This document shows, in pieces, positions 41,566 to 51,397 of a stretch of 64,000 nt of DNA; the first letter of the stretch is position 1, and every line of letters starts with the position of its first letter. The position numbers were made by a program, and so were the translations under genes. The stretch spans positions 1,482,003-1,546,002 of the forward strand of contig NZ_LT732540.1 of assembly GCF_900155635.1 (NCBI RefSeq), in the 5' to 3' direction. The notes below the pieces were generated by a model that saw only the letters and a list, made by a program, of their open reading frames with translations, did not search any database and was not told where the DNA came from. Source of the stretch: Olsenella urininfantis. GTDB lineage: Bacteria > Actinomycetota > Coriobacteriia > Coriobacteriales > Atopobiaceae.

Positions 41566-42660
41566 CTACTCTGCCGCCTTCTCCTTGATGAACAGCGCCT
41601 CAGGCGTGCCCCTGAGCTCGGTCCCGGCAGGCACGACGTTGTTGCGGTCGACAATGGCGTTCTCGACGCGTGCGCCGCTCTGGATGACGCAGGACTGCAT
41701 CACGATGGCGTTGTTGACCGACGCGCCGCTCTCCACGACCACGCCGCGGCCGAGGATGGAGTTGGACACCACGCCAGAGATGCGGCAGCTGCCCGAGATG
41801 CGGGAGTTGGTCACGCGGGAGCCGCGCTCGAACTTTGCCGGGGCGTTGTCGTGGGCCTTGGTCCTGATGGTGCGACCCTCGGGGAAGAGCTCGTCGGAGA
41901 CCATGGGGTCGAGCAGGTCCATGTTGGCGCGGAAGTAGGAGTCCTTGTTGAAGATGGCCGCTGCGTAGCCCTCGTAGTTGTAGGTCTGGACGTTCACGCG
42001 AGCGTAGTCTGCCGCCATGGCCTCGAAGAGGTCGAGGTAGTCGGTCTGCTGGTACCACTCCAGCATCTGGAGCAGAAACTCACGACCGACGACGAAGCAG
42101 TCCAGGAAGGCGGTGTCTGCGAACTCGACGCCGTGCTTCAGGCTCTTGACCCTGCTGCCGTCCACGTTGAAGCCCGTGACGTCAACGTCCTTCTCGGAGG
42201 CGCGCTTGGTGAGCACGGTGATGTCCGCCCCGGAGGCGCGGTGCGCGGCAACCAGATCGGAGTAGTCCATGTTGTAGACGAAGCTCGCGGAGGAGAGGAT
42301 GGCAAGGTCACCCTCGCCGCGCTCCAGGAACGCCTTGTTGTGCACCAGGTCTCGCAGGAGGAAGCGCGAGCCCGTGCGCGAGGTGCCGAACGCCGAGCCA
42401 GGCAGGATGAACAGGCCTCCCTTCTTGCGGTTGAGGTCCCAGTCTCGACCGGAGCCGACGTGGTCGATGAGGGAGCGGTAGTTGTAGGGCATGACCATGC
42501 CCACGGTGCGGATGCCGCAGTTGACCATGTTGGAGAGCGCGAAGTCAACCACGCGGTAGCGTCCCAGGTAGGGCATGGACGCAACGGGGCGTGTCTCGGA
42601 GAGGGCCGTTGGATACTTGGTGGAGTAGTTTGCCGTGATGAGGCCGACAATCTTCTTCAT
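41566..42660 (-). CDS. glgD: Glucose-1-phosphate adenylyltransferase regulatory subunit GlgD
   Basis: A 364-aa GlgC paralogue, nucleotidyltransferase fold plus left-handed beta helix. It lacks the GGQGSRL loop of active GlgC and instead starts MKKIVGLITANYS, with YLGRYRVVDFALSNMVNCGI; this marks GlgD, which in Firmicutes makes a hetero-oligomer with GlgC and raises its activity. It begins two bases after the glgC stop. The beta-helix hexapeptides are visible from ISGSCRISGVVSNSILG. Confidence 0.94.
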   Translation of the reverse strand: MKKIVGLITANYSTKYPTALSETRPVASMPYLGRYRVVDFALSNMVNCGIRTVGMVMPYNYRSLIDHVGSGRDWDLNRKKGGLFILPGSAFGTSRTGSRFLLRDLVHNKAFLERGEGDLAILSSASFVYNMDYSDLVAAHRASGADITVLTKRASEKDVDVTGFNVDGSRVKSLKHGVEFADTAFLDCFVVGREFLLQMLEWYQQTDYLDLFEAMAADYARVNVQTYNYEGYAAAIFNKDSYFRANMDLLDPMVSDELFPEGRTIRTKAHDNAPAKFERGSRVTNSRISGSCRISGVVSNSILGRGVVVESGASVNNAIVMQSCVIQSGARVENAIVDRNNVVPAGTELRGTPEALFIKEKAAE

Positions 42661-42662
42661 GT

Positions 42663-43811
42663 CTACTCCTCCCCCTTCCCTACGACGACGTTGTTTCCGA
42701 TCACGGCGGTGTCACGCGTCTGGTCAACGCTGCCCAGCACCACGTTCTCCTCGATGACGGAGTGCTCGCCCAGGATTGCGCGGGCAACGTGGGCACCCGC
42801 CTTCACACAGGCGCCGGGCAGGAGCACGGAGTCCTCGACTATGGCGCGCTCTCCCACGTAGGAGTCGGTGGAGATGATGGAGTGGGCCACGCGCCCGAAG
42901 ATGCGGCTGCCGTTGCCCACCAGGCAGTCGTCCACGGCCCCGTTGGGGCCGATGTACGCGGGCGGCTTGGTGGAGGAGTTGCTCATGATGGGCGCCTGGA
43001 TGTCAAACAGGTCGAACGCCGGCTTGGCGCCCAGGAGGTCCATGCTCGTCTCGTGGTAGGACGATATGGTGCCCACGTCACGCCAGAAGCCGTTGTACTC
43101 GTAGGTGTAGAGGCGCCTGCCGTCCGCCAGCAGCTTCGGGATGATGTTGTTGCCGAAGTCGTGCTCGGAGGTCTGGTCGATGGCGTCCTCGTTGAGGGTG
43201 TCCACCAGGAGCTGGGCGTTGAAGATGTAGATGCCCATGGAGGCGAGGTTGCTGTCCGGCTTGTTTGGCTTCTCGGTGAACTTGACGATGCGCTCGTCCT
43301 CGTCCTGGGTGATGATGCCGAAGCGCGAGGCCTCCTCCCAGGGCACGGGCATGACGGCCACGGTGAGGTCTGCCCCATGGCGCTTGTGGCTCTCGAGCAT
43401 GGCCTGGTAGTCCATGCTGTAGAGCTGGTCTCCCGAGAGGATCAGCACGTACTCGGGGTCGTTCTGCTCGATGAAGCCGATGTTCTGGGTGACGGCGTCT
43501 GCCGTGCCCTCGTACCAGGCGCCGCCGGTCTGGGTGGCGTAGGGGGGAAGGATGGAGACGCCCCCATCGCTCTCGTTGAGGTTCCACGCCCCTCCCGTGC
43601 CCAAGTAGGAGTGCAGAAGGTAAGGCCTGTACTGGGTGAGCACGCCCACCGTGTCGATTCCAGAGTTTGCGCAGTTGGAAAGCGCAAAATCAATGATGCG
43701 GTACTTGCCGCCGAACGAGACCGCCGGCTTGGCGACGTCCTTCGTCAGGACACCGAGACGGCTTCCCTGACCGCCGGCAAGAAGCATTGCGATGCACTCC
43801 TTCTTGCTCAT
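42663..43811 (-). CDS. glgC: Glucose-1-phosphate adenylyltransferase
   Basis: Makes ADP-glucose from glucose 1-phosphate and ATP, the committed step of glycogen synthesis. The 382-aa product has the [14 protein letters not shown] loop, [31 protein letters not shown], and FTEKPNKP with the substrate lysine, then a beta-helix tail. Start ATG 43811, 30 bp after glgP. The catalytic partner of GlgD in this operon. Confidence 0.96.
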   Translation of the reverse strand: MSKKECIAMLLAGGQGSRLGVLTKDVAKPAVSFGGKYRIIDFALSNCANSGIDTVGVLTQYRPYLLHSYLGTGGAWNLNESDGGVSILPPYATQTGGAWYEGTADAVTQNIGFIEQNDPEYVLILSGDQLYSMDYQAMLESHKRHGADLTVAVMPVPWEEASRFGIITQDEDERIVKFTEKPNKPDSNLASMGIYIFNAQLLVDTLNEDAIDQTSEHDFGNNIIPKLLADGRRLYTYEYNGFWRDVGTISSYHETSMDLLGAKPAFDLFDIQAPIMSNSSTKPPAYIGPNGAVDDCLVGNGSRIFGRVAHSIISTDSYVGERAIVEDSVLLPGACVKAGAHVARAILGEHSVIEENVVLGSVDQTRDTAVIGNNVVVGKGEE

Positions 43812-43841
43812 GACCTTCTCCCCTCTCGACTTTGACCCCAG

Positions 43842-46277
43842 CTATTTCCCAATATGCCAAATATCCGCAGCGTACTCGCCTATGGTTCGGTCGCTGGAGA
43901 AATACCCCGAGCGCGCCGTGTTGTGAATCGCCGAACGGTTCCAGGAGCGCCTGTCCCCGTAGGCCTGGGTGAGCTCCTCCCACGCCTTCACGTAGGAGTA
44001 GAAGTCCGCAAGCACGAGGTCGTGGTCGTTGTTGACCATGAGCTCGTCCCGGATGCTCTCGAAGTTGCCCGAGAGGTGCGCGAGCGTGCCGTCCGTGAGC
44101 TCGTCGATGACGCGGCCCATGCGCTCGCGGTCGCGGTTGTAGAGGTCCCAGGCCCAGCAGCCACCGGATGCCCTGAGCTGGTCCACCTCCTCGGTGCGCA
44201 GGCCGAAGACCTTGATGTTCTCCTCGCCCACCAGCTTGCAGATCTCGACGTTGGCGCCGTCGTAGGTGCCCAGCGTGATGGCGCCGTTCATCATGAGCTT
44301 CATGTTCGAGGTACCCGAGGCCTCAGACCCCGCCCACGAGATCTGCTCCGAGATCTCTGCCGCAGGGTAGATGAGCTGGGCGCTTGAGACCGCGAAGTTG
44401 GGCACGAAGGCGACGCGGATCTTGTCGTTCACGCGCGCGTCCCCGTTGACGGCCTCGGCCACGGAGTTGATGAGGCGGATGACCTCCTTGGCAAAGGTGT
44501 AACTCTGGGCCGCCTTGCCCGAGAAGATGAAGGCGGTGGGACGGGGGTCGAAGCTGGGGTCCGAGAGAATCCTGTTGTAGACGTCCATGATCTTCATGAC
44601 GTTGAGCAGCTGGCGTTTGTAGGCGTGGAAGCGCTTGACCTGCACGTCAAAGACCATGGAGCAGTCGAGCTCTATGCCCGTGGTGCGCTTGACGTAGTCC
44701 GCCAGGCGCCTCTTGTCCCAGGCCTTCGCCTTCTCGAACTCGTCGAGGAAGGAGGGGTCGTCCTCGAAGGCCTCGAGCTTTGCCAGCTCACGGGCGTCCT
44801 TGAGCCAGCCCGTCCCGATGGCCTCGTTGACCAGCCTTGCGTAGGACGGGTTGGCGTTGCCCAGGAAGCGGCGGTGAGAGATGCCGTTGGTCTTGTTGTT
44901 GAACTTCTCGGGACTCAGCTCAAAGAAGCTGCGCAGCGTGGTGGCCTTGAGGATGTCCGTATGCAGCGCCGATACGCCGTTGACGGAATGGGCGAAGATG
45001 ACCGAGAGGTTGGCCATGCGTACCTGGCCGTCCCAGAGGATGGCGGTCTGCTGCAGGAGCTCCTGCCAGTTGGGCGCATCGTGCGAGAAGCCCTCGCGGT
45101 AGCGGCGGTCGATCTCCTCGATGAACATGTAGGTGCGCGGAAGCAGCGCGCGGAAGGTACTGATGGGCCACTTCTCCAGGGCCTCGGGCATGACGGTGTG
45201 GTTGGTGTAGGAGATGGTGTCGAAGGCGATCTTGTAGGCGAGGTCGAAGTCGACGCCGCGCTCGTCCACCAGGATGCGCATGAGCTCGGGGCCGCACATG
45301 GCGGGGTGGGTGTCGTTGGTGTGGATGGAGACGTGGTCTGCCAGGTGCTCCCAGTCGGGCCCGTGGTCCTTCTCGTAGCTGCGCAGCACCGTCTGCAGGC
45401 CGGCGCTCACGAAGAGGTACTCCTGCTTGAGGCGCAGGAGGCGCCCGTGCTCGCCCGAGTCGTTGGGGTAGAGGATCTGCGAGATGGCCTCGACGTCCGA
45501 GCGGAACTTCATGGCCTTCGCGTAGTCGCCGGCATTGAAGGCGTCGAGGTCGAAGTCCTCGGCGGCGGGCTCGGCGCTCCACAGGCGCAGGGTGTTCACC
45601 GTCTTGCCGCCGTACCCCACGATGGGCACGTCATAGGGAACGGCCTTGACGAGGTCGCCGCCCTCCTGGGTGAACCAGAACCGGCCGTTCTCCTCGTGGC
45701 GCACCACCTGGCCGCCAAACTGGACGATGACGGCCGACTCGTTCTTGCGGGTCTCCCAGGGAAACCCGTGCTCGAGCCAGTTGTCCATCTTCTCGACCTG
45801 GCGACCCCCCTCGATCTCCTGGCGGAAGAGGCCGTAGCGGTAGCGCATGCCATTGCCGTTGCCGTTTATGCCGAGGGCTGCCATGGAGTCCAGAAAGCAG
45901 GCGGCAAGGCGGCCCAGGCCGCCGTTGCCCAGGCCGGGGTCTGCCTCATGCCGGGAGAGCTCGTCCAGGGAGTCCCCCAGCTCCTCGCAGCCGGCGCGCA
46001 CCATGTCATCGACGCCCAGGTTGAGGACGTAGTTCTCCAGCAGCGGCCCCAGAAGGAACTCCAGCGAGAAGTAGTAGACCTCCTTGTCACCACGCCTGAG
46101 GCCTACCTTGAGGTTGTTGGCCTTGCGCGCGATGAGGCCCGCAAGAACGTAGAAGCGCTCCTGCTTCGTGAGTCCCTCGTACTTCTTGCCCAAGGACATC
46201 TCGCACGCCTCGCGGTACTGGGCGACGAAGTCGTCCTTGTCCTTGAACAGCTCGCTGCTGGGTGCTTCCTTTGCCAT
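43842..46277 (-). CDS. glgP: Glycogen/maltodextrin phosphorylase
   Basis: Releases glucose 1-phosphate from alpha-1,4-glucans; GT35 family with pyridoxal phosphate. The 811-aa product shows NGGLGRLAACFLDSMA, GYGIRY-like NGMRYRYGLF, and the cofactor-lysine region EASGTSNMKLMMNGA with GTYDGANVEI. The ATG at 46277 has GGAGGGGCGAG upstream; the longer frame is unsupported. It lies between glgB and glgC. Together with the GH13-GH77 enzyme it provides the degradation arm. Confidence 0.96.
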   Translation of the reverse strand: MAKEAPSSELFKDKDDFVAQYREACEMSLGKKYEGLTKQERFYVLAGLIARKANNLKVGLRRGDKEVYYFSLEFLLGPLLENYVLNLGVDDMVRAGCEELGDSLDELSRHEADPGLGNGGLGRLAACFLDSMAALGINGNGNGMRYRYGLFRQEIEGGRQVEKMDNWLEHGFPWETRKNESAVIVQFGGQVVRHEENGRFWFTQEGGDLVKAVPYDVPIVGYGGKTVNTLRLWSAEPAAEDFDLDAFNAGDYAKAMKFRSDVEAISQILYPNDSGEHGRLLRLKQEYLFVSAGLQTVLRSYEKDHGPDWEHLADHVSIHTNDTHPAMCGPELMRILVDERGVDFDLAYKIAFDTISYTNHTVMPEALEKWPISTFRALLPRTYMFIEEIDRRYREGFSHDAPNWQELLQQTAILWDGQVRMANLSVIFAHSVNGVSALHTDILKATTLRSFFELSPEKFNNKTNGISHRRFLGNANPSYARLVNEAIGTGWLKDARELAKLEAFEDDPSFLDEFEKAKAWDKRRLADYVKRTTGIELDCSMVFDVQVKRFHAYKRQLLNVMKIMDVYNRILSDPSFDPRPTAFIFSGKAAQSYTFAKEVIRLINSVAEAVNGDARVNDKIRVAFVPNFAVSSAQLIYPAAEISEQISWAGSEASGTSNMKLMMNGAITLGTYDGANVEICKLVGEENIKVFGLRTEEVDQLRASGGCWAWDLYNRDRERMGRVIDELTDGTLAHLSGNFESIRDELMVNNDHDLVLADFYSYVKAWEELTQAYGDRRSWNRSAIHNTARSGYFSSDRTIGEYAADIWHIGK

Positions 46278-46337
46278 GTTCTCGCCCCTCCGTTCACATG
46301 AGACGCCGCAGGGGGGCGCCTCGGTCAATGATGTGTG

Positions 46338-48356
46338 CTACCTGGCCGTCCCCTTGCCCTTGGGGCCAGCCTTCTTGGGGGCCGGCCGCTTCCTTGCTGC
46401 GGGCCTCCTGGGCAGCTCGCCGTCGAAGCTCAGCACCACACCTGCCAGGGGGGGCAAGCGCAGCTCGATGGACTGCTCGCGCATGTTCCAGGGCTCCTCC
46501 TCGGAGGCAAAGCGAACGCCCTCGTTGGTCACCCCCGAGCCCCCGAAGCGCACCTCGTCAGAGTTGAGGGCCTCGACCCAGTATCCGGCCCTGGGGACGC
46601 CAACACGAAAGCGCTCGCGGGTGTTGACGTCGAAGTTGATGAGAACGAGCAGGTCATCCTTGGGGTCGTCCCCATGGCGCACGAAGGAGATGACGGACTG
46701 GTCGCTGTTGTCTGCGTCCACCCACTCGAACCCCTCGCTTGCGTAGCCACGCTGCCAGAGGGCGGGGTGGCTTGCGTAGAAGCGGTTCATCTCCGCAACG
46801 AAGAGCCGGTGGGCCGCATGGCTCTCGTACTGTTCGGCCAGGAAGTACTGGATGCCCTCGTAGTAGCGCCACTCGATGAACTGGGCGATCTCGTTGCCCA
46901 TGAAGTTGAGCTTTCCGCCCGCGTGCGTCATCTGGTAGAAGTCCAGCGCGCGCATGCCGGCGAACTGGCGCCAGTAGTCGCCTGGCTGGCGGGTGATGAG
47001 CGAGCACTTGCCATGCACCACCTCGTCATGGCTCAGCGGGAGCACGAAGTTCTCGTTGAATTGGTACATGGTGGAGAAGGTCAGCAGGCGGTGGTTGCCC
47101 GGGCGGAAGGGGAAGTCGGTCTGGCAGTAGTGCAGGGTGTCGTTCATCCAGCCCATGTCCCACTTGAAGTGGAAGCCCAGGCCGCCGTCGGAGGCGGGAT
47201 AGGTGACCAGGGGCCAGGCCGTGGACTCCTCGGCAATCATCATGACGTCGGGGTAGTAGCGGCCGATGCTCTCGTTGCACTGGCGGATGAAGGAGATGGA
47301 ATCCAGGTCCTCCTCGCCGCCCCTCTCGTTGAACCTCTTCTGGCCGGGGTCGTCCACGCCAAAGTTGAGGTAGAGCATGGAGGTGACGCCATCCATGCGA
47401 ATGCCGTCCGCGTGGTACTCCCCCACCCAGTAGAGCAGGTTGGAGACGAGGAAGCTGCGCACCTCCCCGCGTGAGAGGTCGAACTTGAAGGTGCCCCAGT
47501 TGGGGTGCTCCTCCTTCTCGTAGAGCTTTTCGCCGTTGAAGTGGACGAGGCCGTGCTCGTCCCTGCAGAAGCCTCCAGGAACCCAGTCCAGGATGATGCC
47601 GATGCCCGCCCGGTGGCAGCTGTCCACGAAGTGCTTGAACTGCTTGGGAGTGCCATAGCGGCTGGTGGGGGCAAAGTATCCGGTGATCTGGTAGCCCCAG
47701 GAGCCATCGAAGGGATGCTCCATCACGGGCAGGACCTCGATGTGCGAGTAGCCCATGCTCTTGACGTAGTCCACAAGCTCCTCGGAGAGCTCGTCGTAGC
47801 TGAGGTAGCTGCCGCTATGGTCGTCCCCGTCCGGATCGCCGTTTCCGGCCAGGCCGTCATCATGACGCTTCCAGCTGCCCAGGTGCAGCTCGAAGATGTT
47901 GAGCGGGGACTTCATCATGTCTCGCTTGGCACGGGACTTGAGGTAAGGGGCATCCCCCCACCTGTAGCCCGTGATGCCTGCGATGCGCGAGGCCGTGCCC
48001 GGGGGGCACTCCGCGTAGCTTGCGTAGGGGTCCGCCTTGTAGAGCAGGTCACCACGTGCGGTCTCGATGACGTACTTGTAGAGCTGGCCCTCCTTGGCCC
48101 CTGCCACAAAGCCGCACCAGACGCCGCCCGTGGCGGTGGGCTCGAGGGGGTTCGCCTCCTGGTCCCAGCCGTTGAACTCTCCGGCGACGCGCACGCTCAG
48201 CACGCCGGGGGCCCAAACGGCAAAGTGGCAGCCCTTGGTCCCCCCCTGCACGCAGAGGTGGGCACCCATCTTCTCGTAGCTGCGGTACCAGTTGCCTTCC
48301 GCCATCATGTAGAGATCATCGTTGGTGATGGCAAGGTCAGAAGCCAGAACGCCCAT
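46338..48356 (-). CDS. glgB: 1,4-alpha-glucan branching enzyme
   Basis: Introduces alpha-1,6 branches in glycogen. The 672-aa product has a CBM48 module (CHFAVWAPGVLSVRVAGEFNGW), then GH13 with VLPVMEHPFDGSWGYQITGYFAPTSRYG broken across strands, GIILDWVPGGFCRDEHGL, the nucleophile in DGIRMDGVTSML, acid/base in MMIAEESTAWP, and LSHDEVVHGK. The C-terminal tail is Lys/Ala/Pro-rich (PAARKRPAPKKAGPK). The family usually has VPAHF where this has VPGGF. ATG 48356 with GGGAGG upstream; first gene of the glycogen block. Confidence 0.95.
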   Translation of the reverse strand: MGVLASDLAITNDDLYMMAEGNWYRSYEKMGAHLCVQGGTKGCHFAVWAPGVLSVRVAGEFNGWDQEANPLEPTATGGVWCGFVAGAKEGQLYKYVIETARGDLLYKADPYASYAECPPGTASRIAGITGYRWGDAPYLKSRAKRDMMKSPLNIFELHLGSWKRHDDGLAGNGDPDGDDHSGSYLSYDELSEELVDYVKSMGYSHIEVLPVMEHPFDGSWGYQITGYFAPTSRYGTPKQFKHFVDSCHRAGIGIILDWVPGGFCRDEHGLVHFNGEKLYEKEEHPNWGTFKFDLSRGEVRSFLVSNLLYWVGEYHADGIRMDGVTSMLYLNFGVDDPGQKRFNERGGEEDLDSISFIRQCNESIGRYYPDVMMIAEESTAWPLVTYPASDGGLGFHFKWDMGWMNDTLHYCQTDFPFRPGNHRLLTFSTMYQFNENFVLPLSHDEVVHGKCSLITRQPGDYWRQFAGMRALDFYQMTHAGGKLNFMGNEIAQFIEWRYYEGIQYFLAEQYESHAAHRLFVAEMNRFYASHPALWQRGYASEGFEWVDADNSDQSVISFVRHGDDPKDDLLVLINFDVNTRERFRVGVPRAGYWVEALNSDEVRFGGSGVTNEGVRFASEEEPWNMREQSIELRLPPLAGVVLSFDGELPRRPAARKRPAPKKAGPKGKGTAR

Positions 48357-48574
48357 GCGCACCCTCCCAGACGTGAGGTCATTGGCTGTCTCGCGGCCGC
48401 GAAGGGTCTCCGCGACACATCACAACTCCCACACATTCTATTTCATATGGGGCCGAGCGGGAGGACATCTCGCGAATGGGCGCGGGCGAGGTGGATGGAT
48501 GGGCGGGCGTGCAAGGCACTTGCGTGGCTTTGCGCTGGTATCATATGCCGAGCGTGCAAGGGAAAGGGGGACGC

Positions 48575-49276
48575 ATGCCTCGGGAGTCGAAGAGGGCCAG
48601 GCGAGAGCGGGCCGTCGAGTTCTGTCGGCGCATGGGAGAGATATACGCCGACGTCCAGAGCGCCCTGGATTTTGACAACACGTTCGAGCTCGTGATCTGC
48701 GTGCTTCTCTCGGCACAGACCACCGACGCTGCCGTCAACAAGGTGACGCCGGAGCTGTTCTCCCGCTGGCCCACGCCAGAGGCGATGGCCGGCGCAAACC
48801 CGGCAGAGCTGGGCGAGGTGATTCGCTCCATTGGTTTTTGGAGGTCAAAGGCGCAGCACTGCGTGGAGTCCGCGCAGATGATCGTCTCCGAGCATGGCGG
48901 CCAGGTCCCTGGGAGCATGGAGGAGCTCACGAGGCTTCCGGGCGTTGGGCGAAAGACCGCGAACATCGTGCTCAACAAGGCATTTGACGTGGTGGACGGC
49001 ATTGCCGTAGACACGCACGTGTATCGCATTGCAAGCAGGCTCAAGCTCACCGGCGCGCCCACGCCGCTGCAGGCCGAGCAGGACCTTCTGTCCGTGATTC
49101 CACGCGAGCTCTGGGGCCCCGTCAACGAGCAGTGGATACACTTTGGCCGCGAGACCTGCACCTCTCAGCGACCCAAGTGCGAGGGTTGTCCCGCCGCTGA
49201 CATCTGCCCCTCGGCATTCAAGGCAAACGGCAAGCCACGGGCCCACTCCAAGCGCAGTGCCAAGACGCAGGGATAG
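48575..49276 (+). CDS. nth: Endonuclease III
   Basis: DNA glycosylase/AP lyase for oxidised pyrimidines. The 233-aa product has the helix-hairpin-helix LPGVGRKTANIVLNKAF with the catalytic Lys, the catalytic Asp in VDTHVYRIASRLKL, and the iron-sulphur cysteines CTSQRPKCEGCPAADIC. The ATG at 48575 follows GGAAAGGGGGAC; ATG 48545 would add ten residues. It is divergent from glgB across a 218-bp gap. Confidence 0.95.
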   Translation: MPRESKRARRERAVEFCRRMGEIYADVQSALDFDNTFELVICVLLSAQTTDAAVNKVTPELFSRWPTPEAMAGANPAELGEVIRSIGFWRSKAQHCVESAQMIVSEHGGQVPGSMEELTRLPGVGRKTANIVLNKAFDVVDGIAVDTHVYRIASRLKLTGAPTPLQAEQDLLSVIPRELWGPVNEQWIHFGRETCTSQRPKCEGCPAADICPSAFKANGKPRAHSKRSAKTQG

Positions 49277-49283
49277 GGAAGCC

Positions 49284-49580
49284 ATGTCTGACGGAGGCAA
49301 GCACTTCTGCACCTGTGGGGACACCAAGTGCCCCCTCAATCCCAACAACCCCAATAACGCCTCCACCGGCAACGGGTGCGATGGCTGCATCAGAAAGAAC
49401 ATCGCCTTGGGTGAGGTCCCCACCTGCATCTTTAAGGGGTCGGGGTCGATTGACGGCTGGGACGACTTCTCGGTCGAGGGCTTTGCGCGCTTCGTTGCGC
49501 TACACCCGAGGAGCCTCGAGGAGCGAGAGCGCTACGCGCGCCTGGCGGCAAGCTTCGAGGCAGCCCACGCAAACGAGTAG
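49284..49580 (+). CDS. Small cysteine-rich protein (DUF6485-like)
   Basis: A 98-aa protein with the pattern CTCGDTKCPLN, CDGCIRKN and PTCIF in its first 50 residues, resembling short DUF6485-type Cys-rich proteins; five or six cysteines could bind a metal. The C-terminal half is helical and acidic. It begins seven bases after nth with GGGATAGGGAAG upstream, so the two are probably co-transcribed. Function unknown. Confidence 0.72.
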   Translation: MSDGGKHFCTCGDTKCPLNPNNPNNASTGNGCDGCIRKNIALGEVPTCIFKGSGSIDGWDDFSVEGFARFVALHPRSLEERERYARLAASFEAAHANE

Positions 49581-49613
49581 CGTCTGCAGCTCGACTCAAC
49601 CACAAGCCAGCCA

Positions 49614-49744
49614 GGTGGGCAGACGCGCGCCTTTCTCGCCGAGAGGGGCGCCTGGGCCACACCCACCCACCAAAACCGGGCGGTAGGGTGGGTGAACGCG
49701 CCGCCGTGAGTCGCTTCCTGCCGAGAGGTGCGTGTTGACCCACC
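49614..49744. repeat. Pair of 58-bp imperfect-palindrome repeats
   Basis: Units 49614-49671 and 49687-49744, separated by 15 bp (73-bp period), with GGTGGG and CCACC borders. The first is oriented like the unit at 1354, the second oppositely. They fill much of the 296-bp gap between the Cys-rich gene and rubrerythrin. Confidence 0.82.
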
Positions 49745-49815
49745 GGCGCGAAGGCTTTCCAGAAGTCGTGGCAGAATTGCGGCACCAGGTTCGCGGCGGG
49801 CCCCATGGCAGCAAA

Positions 49816-49844
49816 CAAAAAAGCCCACCTCCGAAGAGGTGGGC
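49816..49844 (-). terminator. Intrinsic terminator after rubrerythrin
   Basis: GCCCACCTC / GAGGTGGGC stem with a short loop followed by TTTTTT on the minus strand, 33 bp beyond the stop. Confidence 0.92.
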
Positions 49845-49876
49845 CAGGCAGCTCTTGGGATACGCACCCAGAGAGA

Positions 49877-50422
49877 CTAGTAGTTGACCGACTGCTCCTC
49901 GAAGTAGGACTGAGGATGAGCGCAGACGGGGCAGAGCTTGGGAGCGGCGGCGCCCACGTGCAGGTGGCCGCAGTTGAGGCACTTCCAGACCTTGACGCCT
50001 TCGCGCTCGAAGACCTCGCCGTTCTCAACGCGCTCGGCGAGCTTCTTGTAGCGCTCCTCGTGGGCCTTCTCGATGGCACCGACCATGGCGAACTTGGCGG
50101 CGATCTCCTTGAAGCCCTCCTCCTCGGCGGTCTTGGCAAAGCCTGCGTACATGTCGGTCCACTCGTAGTTCTCGCCAGAGGCGGCGTCCTTGAGGTTGGT
50201 CACGGTCTCGGGCACCTCGCCGCCGTGGAGATACTTGAACCAGATCTTTGCGTGCTCCTTCTCGTTGCCAGAGGTCTCGGTGAAGATGTCGGAGATCTGG
50301 ACGTAGCCCTCCTTCTTGGCCTTGCTGGCATAGTAGCCATACTTGTTGTACGCCTGGCTCTCGCCCGCGAAGGCGGTCTCGAGGTTCTTCTTGGTCTGCG
50401 AGCTCTCGAAATCCACTGCCAT
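49877..50422 (-). CDS. Rubrerythrin
   Basis: Peroxide-reducing di-iron protein of anaerobes. The 181-aa product has an N-terminal ferritin-like bundle with [14 protein letters not shown], the EKEHAKIW metal segment and a second [11 protein letters not shown], and a C-terminal rubredoxin-like zinc/iron site CLNCGH...CPVC. The ATG at 50422 follows GGAGAGGAG. A single gene with its own strong terminator. Its presence supports an oxygen-sensitive host. Confidence 0.94.
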   Translation of the reverse strand: MAVDFESSQTKKNLETAFAGESQAYNKYGYYASKAKKEGYVQISDIFTETSGNEKEHAKIWFKYLHGGEVPETVTNLKDAASGENYEWTDMYAGFAKTAEEEGFKEIAAKFAMVGAIEKAHEERYKKLAERVENGEVFEREGVKVWKCLNCGHLHVGAAAPKLCPVCAHPQSYFEEQSVNY

Positions 50423-50517
50423 GGAAAACTCCTCTCCGGAAGCGCGCCCGCAAGCGGCCGCGCGCCACCACTTCAAGCCATGCCCCCTAGCACGGCCTCA
50501 TACACTAAGAATAGCAC

Positions 50518-51396
50518 TCAGCTGTGCCAAATGCCCCCAAAGCAATGGCAAAAGCCCTCCCTTTCCAGCTCCTCAAGCAACGCAAGGACGTCACCTTCCG
50601 AAAGGGGCGGACGGCCCGACTTCACCTCCGCGTCAGAGAGCTCTGTCGTCAGGGCCTCGAGGCTTCCGCCCTCTGACTGGCCGTCCTGGGCGAGCAGCAG
50701 GCGCAGCAGCGCCGCACGCTTCTGGCGATGCGATCCCTCGAACCTCGACTGCCTCACGTGAGAGGAGGAGCGTCGCGACGGGTTGGGGATGGTTCTCTTC
50801 AGATGGGCGCCGTAGTCGAGCAGGGCATAGTACCAGCTGCGCGGATCGTCTTCGGGGTTTCCGTCATCAGGAGGGCAACAGCGCTCGACCAGGGGAACCA
50901 GGTCCTTGTCAGAGACGCCGTCTACCCCGGGGAAGAGCTCGTGGATGAACACGGAGCGCACGTTGGTCTCGAGGTAGACGCCTGGGAGCGAGAAGGCGAA
51001 GGCGCGGATGCCCGCGGCCGTGGCAGGGCCTATGCCGGGAAGCTCCAGGAGGTCACGATACGCGCAGGGCATCTCGCCACCGGCCGCGGAGACCATTGCG
51101 GCGGCCTTCCAGAGCGAAAGCGCACGGCGGTTGTACCCCATTCCCTGCCACTCCTCGAGCACGTCCGCGGAGCTGGCCGCCGCAAGCGCGTCCGGGCTGG
51201 GGAAACGCTCGCACCAGCGCTGCCAGCGCCCGTCGACGCGTGCCACCTGGGTCTGCTGAAGCATGACCTCGCTGATCCAGATCTGGTAGGGGTCACGCGT
51301 GCGCCGCCAGGGCAGGTCCCTGTAGAGCTCCCGGCCGCGCTCGAGCACGCGAGACCGGAAATCGGAAAGGTCCTCCTCTGAGGCAATGAGGGACAA
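50518..51396 (-). CDS. MutY-like HhH-GPD adenine glycosylase lacking the iron-sulphur motif
   Basis: A 292-aa helix-hairpin-helix glycosylase homologous to MutY: LPWRRTRDPYQIWISEVMLQQTQV with Glu43, then LPGIGPATAAGIRAFAF. The position of the MutY catalytic Asp is Glu143 (LETNVRSVF), and the Cys4 cluster region is replaced by PNPSRRSSSHVRQSRFEG. This matches a variant family found in several anaerobes. It starts at TTG 51396, with GGGAGG six bases upstream, inside the end of the Rrf2 gene, so it is coupled to it. Whether it still removes adenine opposite 8-oxoguanine is uncertain. Confidence 0.82.
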   Translation of the reverse strand: MSLIASEEDLSDFRSRVLERGRELYRDLPWRRTRDPYQIWISEVMLQQTQVARVDGRWQRWCERFPSPDALAAASSADVLEEWQGMGYNRRALSLWKAAAMVSAAGGEMPCAYRDLLELPGIGPATAAGIRAFAFSLPGVYLETNVRSVFIHELFPGVDGVSDKDLVPLVERCCPPDDGNPEDDPRSWYYALLDYGAHLKRTIPNPSRRSSSHVRQSRFEGSHRQKRAALLRLLLAQDGQSEGGSLEALTTELSDAEVKSGRPPLSEGDVLALLEELEREGFCHCFGGIWHS

Positions 51397-51397
51397 G

